Below the pieces are notes generated by a model. The model saw nothing but the letters and a program-made list of their open reading frames with translations, searched no databases and was not told the origin of the DNA. Of a stretch of DNA of 64,000 nucleotides, positions 12,031 through 21,368 are shown in pieces. Position 1 is the first letter of the stretch, and each line of letters opens with the position of its first letter. Both the position numbers and the translations under genes were made by a program. This DNA comes from Polytrichum commune (Eukaryota > Streptophyta > Polytrichopsida > Polytrichales > Polytrichaceae). The stretch lies in NCBI GenBank assembly GCA_950295325.1, contig OX485803.1, positions 63,689,554 through 63,753,553 on the forward strand, given 5' to 3'.

Positions 12031-12930
12031 TTAACCCAAAATATTCTTGTTGCAATGGCTTTTAATTCTCGTCTAAAAGTGCTCCCGCTCAAAGTTAAAC
12101 GATAATATGTGGCAACACTTGACAAGGGAAAGTAGAGTATGCGGCAACATATATTTTTGGAATTGGTTAGATGTTGGTCAAAGGATTCCATAATCCTACA
12201 CAAAAGAATAATAGAAAATAACGAGCCACTGCCAACACACACACAACCACCATAAAAACCCCAAATACGCCAACTAGCGAATTAATAATTAGGATGAAAA
12301 GAAGAATAAATGCCCACTTAAGCTAAGGAAATATACCCAATTGCTAAGTGTTCATAGGCACCTGGCCAGTCTGGTTACTATAGTGCCCACCCCGAGAGGG
12401 GTTAGTAGTCTTGCACCACTAGTATTATGCCTTGAGGGTATAATACCAAGGGTGGGTCGAACGGGCATTCTAATCACGCTAATCACATGGTCAGCGTTTT
12501 TTCTCTCTTCTTTTCTATTTGGTCAAAGGATCGTTTCTGTACACTACAAAAGGAGGTTGTTAACCACAAAAATCAACCAGAACCTCCACCATTGCTAGCA
12601 TGTCATCAACCCTCAATTTCAACTTTGTTGAGAAGGAAAGGAGGTTGATATTAACAAGTTATTCTTGTTGCAATGGCTTTTAGTTCTCATCTAAGAGAGG
12701 TCACATATGGAGGCGAACAATATTATATAGCCACCCTTGACAAGGAAAAGTAAGGTCTTTGACAACTTATATTTTGTAGATAGTTGTTTGTTGTTGAAAG
12801 ATTGTTTATGTACACTACAAAGTGGTTGTAGTTAACCACAAAACAACACCCACAACCACCCCTAGTATGTAAACGACCCTCAACTTCAACTTCGTTTGAG
12901 AAGGAAAGGAGGTTGACCTTGACAAAAGTT
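12031..12930. repeat. Degenerate tandem repeat
   Basis: The word TATTCTTGTTGCAATGGCTT occurs near 12043 and again at about 12660. Both are followed by matching text ending in CTTGACAAGG. A second module with CACTACAAA, GGTTGT and GAGAAGGAAAGGAGGTTGA occurs near 12540-12650 and 12810-12920. A different segment (about 12340-12500) sits between them and weakly resembles 18940-19090. Confidence 0.55.
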
Positions 12931-14141
12931 AGGTGTGTGTGTGTGTGTCTATCTTGATTGCACTTGGACATAGTAGAGATGAGATCTCTTTGACAAAGGA
13001 TAACTTTGGTGCGGGAACTATGCATAGAGTTTGTTGAATCTAAGTCCAATGTTCATGCTTTCGAAGTCATGCGGACAACAAATACCGAACTTAACTCCTA
13101 ACTTCCCAAGCAACCCATTTTGTTTTTGGTTGATGGGTGATTTTTCCCCTACATTTAGTCCCATCCAATGCATTCATCCACAATTAAAATCGTTATAAAC
13201 ATCAAGCCATCATGGATATATACCCATGGACACACGACCCATGCAATTTGGAGGCGATTAGAATGTGTGAGAAAATTTCAAAGTGGGAAGTGGTCATGTT
13301 TGTTGCTCTGTTGGGGAGTTCATGTGAGGTCCAATCAATGGTTGCCGCTCTGATGCAAAATTTGCATGAACATCGATGATGTTTGTTTTGGTAGAAATGA
13401 AAATTTATTTGATGTTCATGTATACAACCTTTGTGCTCACATTGACTGTTTTGTTTAACTTTTGGACACTCTATGATGTTTTAAGAATTCTTTGCATATA
13501 TGTAGTTAGAGTTATGGGATAGTTTACATACTCCAATTGCAAGGTGACTAGCCTATTGTAAATTGCATATTTTTGGCATGAGAATTTTTATAGGTGTTCA
13601 AGTATTGAATTGTTCCCATCTAGTGGATCACATAAGCATTCCGCTCATATTTTAGGTGAATTTGATTGGTCAAAGGTCTTTTTTGGGGAGGAGGTTTTAA
13701 ATGGCATTTTCTTGTGCATCCCTTCCTTCAGTTGTTGTGATCAGAAAAATCCAAAAGGGTTATTCATGCCCAATATTTTTCCTCGGAATAGTTCACCTCC
13801 CACATTCCAATATCCTACAAATAAATCCCATTTTAACCTCAAAACTTGTCCATGAAAATTCTACATCCAATGTTGTATAAAATGCACTCAAAATTCTTTC
13901 GATATTATCGAATATTTAAGCTCGAATATGCAACATGGGGGTGGCCTTGGATGCAAATACACATGTTCAAATTTTGATCCTCGATGTTTTAGTATGAATA
14001 TGTTTTTTTTTTTTTTTCCCTTGACACATGCAAGTGTAAATAACAAGGTCTCAAACACTTACATATATAAAATACGATTTATGAACTTGGTGAAGCCACT
14101 ATAAATTGTGTACATGTATACACTGAGACCTTGCATCTTTT
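12931..14141. other. Gene-free sequence
   Basis: Holds a short GT tract at 12935, a T14 run near 14006 and open frames of up to 81 codons without recognisable domains. No gene supported. Confidence 0.4.
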
Positions 14142-14377
14142 TAGGGTTGACTACCCTAATTATCCCAATTAGTGTGTGTGACTATTCGGCGTAACATAAC
14201 GCAACAACGTCTCACCCATGAATTTGATTTTACTAAAGAAAGTTCAGTAGGATGTTCAGACATTATAAAAACATGAATGACTTCGCTTGGTGAAAGATTA
14301 CATTCTCGTCAAATAGTTATAGCAACTGCGTAACTCCAAATAGTAACACACACTAATCAGTGCAGTGATACACCCTA
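14142..14377. mobile_element. MITE with TTAGTGTGTGTGAC ends
   Basis: The left end contains AATTAGTGTGTGTGACTATT. The reverse complement of the right end contains GATTAGTGTGTGTTACTATT, and both are bounded by TAGGGT. Internal end sequence resembles that of the 50663-50897 element (GTGTGACTNACTATTTGGA). Target duplication unresolved. Confidence 0.65.
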
Positions 14378-14570
14378 AAAGAAGGAAAGAAATCAATTTG
14401 TTCGAACAGTTCCAATTGGGTAAATAGATAATATATATCCATATCCGGCATCACTTTCGAAGCTAACTAGAGAGAGAGATCATCTTGTTAGGATGGAGTC
14501 CAAGTCATAACTGTTAAATTTAGTGTTGCAAATTGAGATGTACTTCATTGATCATTGGTTGTCAAAGAAT
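14378..14570. other. Gene-free spacer
   Basis: AT-rich spacer with a short GAGA tract. Nothing recognisable. Confidence 0.4.
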
Positions 14571-14573
14571 TCA

Positions 14574-15165
14574 AGGCCACTTCACACGTGAGCCAAGAGC
14601 CGTGACCTTGTAATGGTGAAGACCCTCGACTCTCATCCAAAGGCCGTACCATAGGTGTTGGGAAAGTCATTTTATGTAGTCACGGGCCCTCAATCATAGT
14701 GTGAAGTGAGAATGGACCGTGTTGCAGGATCATTGCATGTTTTGTTGGCGGTAAAAAAGGGGAGGAGTTGGTTTAATATAGTATGTCTCAAACTCTATCA
14801 ATTTAAGAGAATTATTCAGTGGTGTTTGTATGTCATGGAATCTGTTTTGGAATCTATCATGCAATGCCCTACAATTTGTCATGCTAGAAAAATATATTTA
14901 AAAAAAGTCATGGTCTCCCGGAATTGCGTCAGGCCCACCTCTTGGAGGTGCGCCTGATGAAAGTTCCGGGAGACCATGAAACCTTATCCATAATCAACCA
15001 TGTAGGACTCCATGTACACTTTTCATCCATGAAGTCTTCTTTGGGCCTTTAGGCCTTTGGCTTTGTCTGCGAAGTGAACTTGGACGGTCTCCGCCCTCTT
15101 TTGACCAATGAGAACTCTTAGATTGCAATGGTCACGGGCCTTCGGTCTTGTGTGTGAAGTGGTCC
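14574..15165 (+). mobile_element. PIF/Harbinger-like MITE (GGCCACTTCACAC family), full copy, TSD TCA
   Basis: Aligns along its whole 592 bp with 30193-30798. The ends are AGGCCACTTCACACGTGAG and TTGTGTGTGAAGTGGTCC, flanked by TCA at 14571-14573 and 15166-15168. An internal hairpin (14909-14978) has a 15-bp perfect outer stem and an inner stem meeting at CCTCTTGGAGG. No transposase is encoded. An hAT-type MITE abuts its right end within a few bases. Confidence 0.82.
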
Positions 15166-15171
15166 TCAATT

Positions 15172-15407
15172 CTATGTCCGGGGAGAACCGGTGGTTAGTT
15201 ACAGGTGAACCAGTTGAGTTTGAAAAATAACCGGTTGAAGTTGGAGACTTCAGGAGAATCACCGGTCATGTTAGAGGAATCTATAGAATATACCTCCTCA
15301 AATGAATGAAAGCAAAACCGGAAGATGTCAACATGCGACCGGTTGGATTTAGAATCACATGGATCTTGACCGACTATATATGCCCAAAAACTTCCCGGGC
15401 ACTACTG
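15172..15407 (+). mobile_element. hAT-type MITE family 1, copy D
   Basis: Starts CTATGTCCGGGGAGAACCGG. It carries the family words GTGAACCAGTTGAGTTTGA, GGAATCTATAGAATATACCT and AAACCGGAAGATGTCAACAT, and ends CTTCCCGGGCACTAC. The TCCGGG ends group it with outer copy B as a subtype. No exact 8-bp duplication found. Confidence 0.72.
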
Positions 15408-15694
15408 GTTCAGTTCATCTAATCTATTGGAATCATTTGATTTCAAAACAATGACTTGTCGGAACAAATCATTCTACAAGGTCGTGTGTCTGCTGCCGCC
15501 TTAGACTTCGTGAGATTTTTCTTCCAATAATGTTGGGTGTGGACTGTACAAATATCTGTAATTCGTGTCCCAATGTTCGTGTTTTAAGACTACTTCCTTT
15601 ATCCAAACTCACATACAAATGTTGAGATACAGGTACCTATTCAATCCTTAAGCGTTCAAGCTTCCGTTGGGGCATGGCCTATGTGGTGGCTTTG
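15408..15694. other. Gene-free spacer
   Basis: No feature recognised between the MITE and the SINE target duplication. Confidence 0.4.
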
Positions 15695-15708
15695 TATGAG
15701 CCCCCCAA

Positions 15709-15977
15709 TAAATAAATAAATAAATAACCAACGTCGGGTAATCCGACGTGAATTTCAGCCCGTTGGTCCTATCATGCTCAAGAATCATTTTGTTTTGGTG
15801 CAGGGTGGGGTTTACTACCTCTCTTATGACGGTGGGCTCTTGGCTTCCTATCTACCTTACATGTTTTTCTTGTCAAGTACATAGAAGATTTCACAGCGGA
15901 AATCGAACCGCCAACCACTCTGTTTGGAAATGGGTACCTCTCCACTATCACCCGGTAGTTTAGAGTCATCTCGGACC
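15709..15977 (-). mobile_element. tRNA-derived SINE with target duplications
   Basis: On the minus strand the element opens near GGTCCGAGATGACTC and then shows an A-box-like GGTGATAGTGGAGAGGTACC. About 35 bases on comes a B-box-like GGTTCGATTTC, the spacing expected of an RNA polymerase III promoter. Its 3' end is a TTTA tetranucleotide tail (plus-strand AAAT units at 15707-15726). Near-identical flanking copies of TATGAGCCCCC(C)AA lie at 15695-15708 and 15978-15990, as expected of LINE-mobilised SINE insertion. The family name is unknown. Confidence 0.75.
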
Positions 15978-15990
15978 TATGAGCCCCCAA

Positions 15991-16319
15991 CAAGTACCGA
16001 AGTAAAAAAAAAAATGCTTGGTCTATGAGACTAAACACACTACATAATACGTGTTTGGCTTTTAATTTAACATAACAATTGACAAAATGGTCCCCCACAT
16101 TGTGACCACATCTACGAGATATCCTACACCGTACAGAAATAGCAAAGGGTCACACTTACTCTGGAGATTTGTTCTCAATAGAAATAAAGATTGTTATTTT
16201 TGGATGTGACAACAAATAACGGGGAATTCCATACAAAACATACTCTTCGAATCCTTGAAAAGGAGCATAGAACGACGACGAGGTAGATAACCCTTATTTG
16301 GTACTACTTTTCTCATTAG
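15991..16319. other. Gene-free sequence
   Basis: Flank of the SINE followed by AT-rich sequence. No supported feature. Confidence 0.4.
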
Positions 16320-16590
16320 GACACCGATATTTGAGTGATATGTGTGGTTCCAAGAACTAAGATAAAAGAGACATGTGTTCAAAGAGTTTGAACTGCATGC
16401 TCAAAATATGATAACCATTTTAGGTTCAACAATGACATAGTTGTGGGGAACTATACGAGCATCTAATGAACACGAGAATCTTTGCTCTTGATAATGAATA
16501 AGATATTTGTATGAGCTCCAAAAAAGTGAAGAAATTGGCTACACCCTTGATTTGGACTTCCTAACCATCGTAGATAAATCGTGCGTTTCA
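16320..16590 (+). repeat. Dispersed GTGGATCTAAG-type repeat, copy
   Basis: Ordered words GAGTGATATGTGTGGTTCCA, GACATGTGTTCAAAGAG, TGCTCAAAATATGATAACC, TGAATAAGATATTTG, TGAGCTCCAAA and TGGCTACACCCTTGATTTGG match other copies in the window. Confidence 0.65.
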
Positions 16591-18035
16591 TGTCCTAGGA
16601 GAAGTGGACTCGTTGGGAAAAAATAACCATTTAAGACTCATCTATCTTAACTATGAAACCGAGTGTGTGTCAATTTGAATTTGAATTGTGGGTGCCACAC
16701 TTCCCAATCACTCATGTGCCTTGGATCTACATCTAACGCCACTGCCGTAAGGCATGGCCTAGAGTGTTCTACGAACATAGACTTTATTCACTCCGGTCTC
16801 CTCCGGAGACCGGAGTTCTTCTTCTTCTTCTTCTTCTGCGCCTTGAATCAGAGCACTCTTTACAACCTATGGTTATACAATCATGCCAACTTGGGAATGG
16901 GCATCATAAGTTTTGGGTGGAATGCAATTTTGTTGGAGTGTTGTGGAGGCAAATACCCTAATTGCGGGTTGGGTATCCATTCCCATGGAGGGTCGGTATT
17001 TCCGGGTCGGACCGCAATATGTGGGAGTATTCTCGAGTACATCGAAACCTCTTTTGAAATTAGGGTGTGTGATGAGATTTATTATAACATTACTAAGCAA
17101 GCTTACAACGTTTCCCTTTCAATCCATTGTAAGTTTTTGTTTGCAATACGGACGTCATCGCTTAGTTGTTGCATGGAATGGATTTCTACAATAATTATGG
17201 TCCATTTACAACCATTGTTACAAACATTTAGCATTTTTGAAACATTGGAAAATTAAAATTTACATTGCTTTATGATATTTAATATCATTCAATATTTTGA
17301 GATGTGCAATGCTATAGCTTTTTGCTCACAATGTGGATTTTGATCAAATAGAGTTGTTCATATTTTGTAATGTCCAAAATACTTTTTGGACGCATGTTGG
17401 TAACCATAAAACCTCATAGTGAAACAATACAACATTGTGTACTCCCAAATAGTAGGTGGCACTAAATTGCAAATGTTGTTGAAGGTTGCTCTCGGTGCAA
17501 GTGTAATGTTAATTATGTGAAGCTGCCAAGTATAAAGTCTTAACCGATTCATTATCAAGTAAGGCTAGTTGCAGTGGAACCACCACAAAAAAATTTACGA
17601 GGGGAACCTCGTCGGTTCAGCCGAAAGGCATAGCGTTTTTCACCTACGGCTTTTTATTTTGCTTCATTTGCATAGCGAATGATGACGCACCGGCAATAGC
17701 TCCTACATAAACCACTAGAAAAATCATACCAAAAGAAAAATCACATTCTATACACATTGGTGAACATAGTAAGCGTAGAAACCAATAAGGTGTGGTGTTG
17801 ATGCTCACCACCAATTTAGCTGGAAGCATGGGAAACTACATTAGTCATCCATTTCAACATGGCCCACACTTTTCGTCACCGACCCACATAATTGATTTTT
17901 AGTCATTGGGGTGTCAATTGTCGAGGTCGTCACGTGTCACTTGTTGCTATTTACACGATGAGTCACGAACATCATTGTAATTAGCACAACACACCAATTT
18001 CAAGGCCACTCTAAATCATAAGTATATTAAGTGTA
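16591..18035. other. Gene-free sequence with partial MITE
   Basis: A 197-codon open frame at 16663-17256 contains a TTC-repeat-encoded Phe run and matches no family I know. Near 17430-17470, words such as CATTGTGTACTCCCAAATAG and GTGGCACTAAAT resemble the right end of the 50663-50897 MITE, so a decayed member probably lies around 17230-17480. No gene supported. Confidence 0.4.
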
Positions 18036-18039
18036 GTGT

Positions 18040-18800
18040 GTGGATTCTTTTTTAAAGGAAGGGCAAAGCTGGATGCCCACCTTTTTGAGTTGGGCCCACC
18101 ATTATTACCGAGGTAAAGGGAGGTTAGTAAAAACATGGCCCCACATGCTTGTGGGAATATCACATTATGTGGGTCCCTCCACACTAACTCGGGACCTCTA
18201 CTCTAAATTCGGGGTTAAATCAACCATTATAAGATAATTAACTGCATTTCACCATGGATGAGGGCTCAATGCAAAGAGGTGGACATCTAGCCCAATGAAG
18301 GCGGGGCATGGCTAAACCATCACCTCTTTGAGCTAGCCTCCCACCACTATCACCAAGGTAAGGGGGGGGGGTAGTGAAAACTTTACCTCATATACATGTG
18401 GTTAATTCATCTCACTTGGGTCCCTCCATACTAATTTGGGGCCTTTAATGCTAATTCCAGAGTCTAATCATTCAAAAAAACTACATCATAGGAGGTAGTT
18501 TCTTTTTCAAACATCATAGCCTTATGAAACCATAACACATGTTTTAGAAACATCATAGCACAAACTTTTATTTTTTAGGTTACTAAACTTCAAAATTAAC
18601 ATCAAGAACCCTTAATTAGTCAAGAGGGATCCACACGGGATTAATCAACCACACACCTATAGGGGTCAAGATTTCACTAGACCTCCTTCACCTCACTGAT
18701 GGTGGTGGGGACCCAACTCAAAGAGGCGGGTGTTCAACCTAGCCCCAAAGAATGGCTAAAGCATACACCCGTCTTAGAGCTGGACCCCCAACGCTATTAA
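18040..18800. repeat. Degenerate tandem repeat, three units
   Basis: Units begin near 18060, 18290 and 18700. They share a sequence of words: AAGAGGNGG, GAGCTNG, CCCACCACTATCACCAAGGT and GGGTCCCTCC-ACTAA. A G9 run lies at about 18363. Non-coding. Confidence 0.55.
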
Positions 18801-19489
18801 CCAAGGTGCAAAACGTATGCAATTCTTTTACAGCAGATGTGAGAGGTCTTTGATTGCTAATTTCATGTTAAATTGTTCGAACAAATGCTCAATTCTGTTA
18901 CACAGTTTATGAAACTCATCTAGAGTGAAGTATATGTGTGACTTGGCTACTTGTGACTATAGTGTCTACCCTCGAAAGGGGGAAATAGTTCCTTACTTCT
19001 ACTTCTATGTCATGCGGACATAGGTCTAGGGGTGGAATGAACAGACACTTCATTCACGTTGGTCCCTTATAGGGATCGAAGTTTCTTCTCTCTCTCTGAA
19101 GTATACGCGTGGGGCATAAATATAATGAGAGTGCCTAGCTACTCCCCTCTACAATGATGGTGCCCGATTTAGGACCCCTTTGTGTTTGTGTTCGGTGAAC
19201 AACGTGTGAACATGCCCTAATAAGGAAGGTGAGTGCTCGGTGGCCAAACCCAGTGACTAGTATAGAATAATTTAGATATTTGTTACTACCCGCCCCCTAT
19301 AAGCAGTAGTTCTACCAATTAGGCGGGGCCGCTGTTTTTTCTTTCCCGAACGACCCTAGATCGGATTCCTCTTTCCCACCGGTGCTAACTTAAGCGCACG
19401 GGCACTGGTCCAGCAAGCCACGACACCAGCCTACCGCCGACGGAAAGATAAAGAAAACCCCACGCTGGAAAGAAAAAGGAACGCAAAAG
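18801..19489. other. Upstream region of the ACR gene
   Basis: Gene-free. GC content rises from about 19200 and the sequence loses the repeat character of its surroundings. The segment 18940-19090 weakly resembles 12340-12500. It probably contains the promoter of the downstream gene, but I could not identify a specific core promoter element. Confidence 0.4.
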
Positions 19490-20811
19490 AAGCGGGAGGG
19501 ACTCCGGACTCTCTCTCTTCTGTCTCTTGTCTCTCTCGCTCTCTCTCTCTAGCCCTGCCTGCCTGCCTGCCTGTCTGCCTGTCTTTGACCGCCCTCCTCT
19601 TCCTCGGCTGTATTATCTTATGTATGGATCTCGCAGCACACCATAGCTCGTCTTTCCTCGCCTACCTCATTTCATTTCAATCCTCCCTCTCGCTCACCAC
19701 AACCCTCTTCAGTCGCAAGCACTAAGGTAGATCCTCATCACGCATGCAGGTTACACAGAGTAGTATCCCAGAGAGAGCAGAAGAACGTCGGACTGGAAGA
19801 GCAACACGTAATACTCACAATACAGGAGCAGTGGGACGGTGAAGTGAGCAGGGAGTAGGTGTTGTGTCTGTTTTGAATTCCCGGGACTCGTTGAGTGCCT
19901 TCCTGCGGCCAGTTGGGCTTCTGTTCTCCTCGAAGTTGGAAGGACTCGTGGGTGGGTTGGAATCGGTTTGCTTGAAGTTGGAGGTAGGACAAGAGAAGCG
20001 GAGAGAAGAGGACGTTGGCTGGTTTCCTGTTCCTCTTTTCCATAGCCAGGAAGAAGTTGGGGTTAACCTCAGCAGAGGAGATTTGGATACTTGGGTGGTT
20101 AGGCTATCTCTGCATCGAGGTTTTGTGTGGTGGGGAGAAACGCGCACGCAGATCGATCTATTTGAAGCTGAGAAGATTACAGCTTGTGGCGGTTGGTTCC
20201 ATTTGTGGAAGGGTGTACTTGAACTTCTCGTTGGCTTTGCGGGACATGCAGTTGGTGTGACCAGATTTGAGCAAAAGCCTGTTTCGGTTTCAGTGGCTTC
20301 CATTAGATACGCACACTTCGGAGATACACGTACCTCTTTTCGAGTATTTCCGTTCGGAGAGCCCGAGATTGGAGTTTGTGTGGGCTTGACACACGCAGAG
20401 TCTTATTACATCTCTCGATTGGTGTTCCCTGGGGCACCTCGGTTTTGTTGAGAGATAGATCGTTGTTCTCGGTTTCCATTCCCCTCTTCCAAGGCGAGCC
20501 ACCCCCCATACACATCGTCCACAACATCTGTAACATGTTGCGCACATGTTGCCTTCGTCCACTGGATCCTTTTCAACAAGGGATTTGCACCCCTTCCGGT
20601 GTTCCAATCTCCTTGCTCCTTGACGGCAAGGGCCGACAACAAGGACTCACGGGGCGCAACAACAACTTTAGCAACAACTTCGCCGCCAACGTAGTAATTT
20701 CTGTTGCTGCAACCGGAAGCTTGCAATCCTAGGTTAAAGGGGGCTAGAGCTTCACTATCATCATCATCATTATCTCTGTCTCTCGTTCTCTCTATCTCGC
20801 TCTCTTTCTAG
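19490..20811 (+). promoter_or_regulatory. Putative 5' leader region of the ACR gene (transcript start, first leader exon, intron)
   Basis: Strong CTCTCT and GCCTGCCTGC tracts at 19507-19585 look like the start of a plant 5' untranslated leader. A second pyrimidine tract with acceptor TCGCTCTCTTTCTAG ends at 20811. Possible donors for the first leader intron are AAG|GTAGAT after 19725, GAG|GTAGGA after about 19983 and TAG|GTTAAA near 20730. I cannot choose between them. An open frame of 195 codons at 19864-20451 has no recognised domain and is not called as a gene. Confidence 0.4.
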
Positions 20812-21049
20812 TTGGCGCCCTTTTTAGTTCCTACCCCAATCCTTTCTACCAAGATATCAAAGGATATCTTTCACGGGGTTCAAAGATTATCAGCTTGGAC
20901 CTGAAATTTGAGGGCGGAGGATAGCACAGGAACATCGACTGGTATGGTGCGGGCCGGTGTTCCGAAACAGTCCCCAGCCAGCGGCCTTCTCGAGCTACTA
21001 ACAAGAGAGGGGGGAGATACTGGAAATTACAGTTCAAACATTATTCAAG
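20812..21049 (+). other. Putative second leader exon of the ACR gene
   Basis: Bounded by a polypyrimidine acceptor ending TTTCTAG and a good donor TTCAAG|GTAAAG. The next acceptor, CTTGTGTCTCCAG, ends at 21339, implying a 290-bp intron. If spliced this way, an ATG at 20944 reads without a stop across the junction into the main coding frame. The exon is therefore either untranslated or encodes a 45-residue N-terminal extension. Confidence 0.5.
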
Positions 21050-21368
21050 GTAAAGATGTGTGGCAGTACCCTGCTCGGTTGAGTGTGGTGTTATTTCTTC
21101 CCTGGCACAGCATCCTATGTATTCATATCACATAAGGGACGGAAATGGGTCTGTGGGTAGTTTCGTTGGTTACGAGGTGACGTTAGTGCAGGTTCAAGCG
21201 TCATCATCAGCATTTGCTTGGCTGTTGTCCAGTTTGATCTTCAACATTCAATTCTAGCTTACCCCCTACATGAAGGCATTTGCTACACTACATCTGGTGA
21301 CAATGCCTAACGGGGTTAGTTTCGGTCTTGTGTCTCCAGGAACCAATTTCACAAGGGAACCTCCCGCG

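Noticed and set aside
12340-12500. Second SINE candidate (pair with 18940-19090)
   Set aside because: Only loose similarity between the two segments. No clear B box, tail or target duplication.
15900-15975. Functional tRNA gene
   Set aside because: The A-box- and B-box-like signals lack a foldable cloverleaf with a proper acceptor stem. The TTTA tail and target duplications mark the sequence as a SINE.
16663-17256. 197-codon plus-strand frame
   Set aside because: It contains a Phe run from a TTC microsatellite and overlaps a decayed MITE. No domain or exon structure.
19864-20451. 195-codon open frame upstream of the ACR gene
   Set aside because: It lies in the GC-rich leader region, overlaps other frames of similar length on both strands, and shows no recognisable domain. 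The ACR leader explains the region better.
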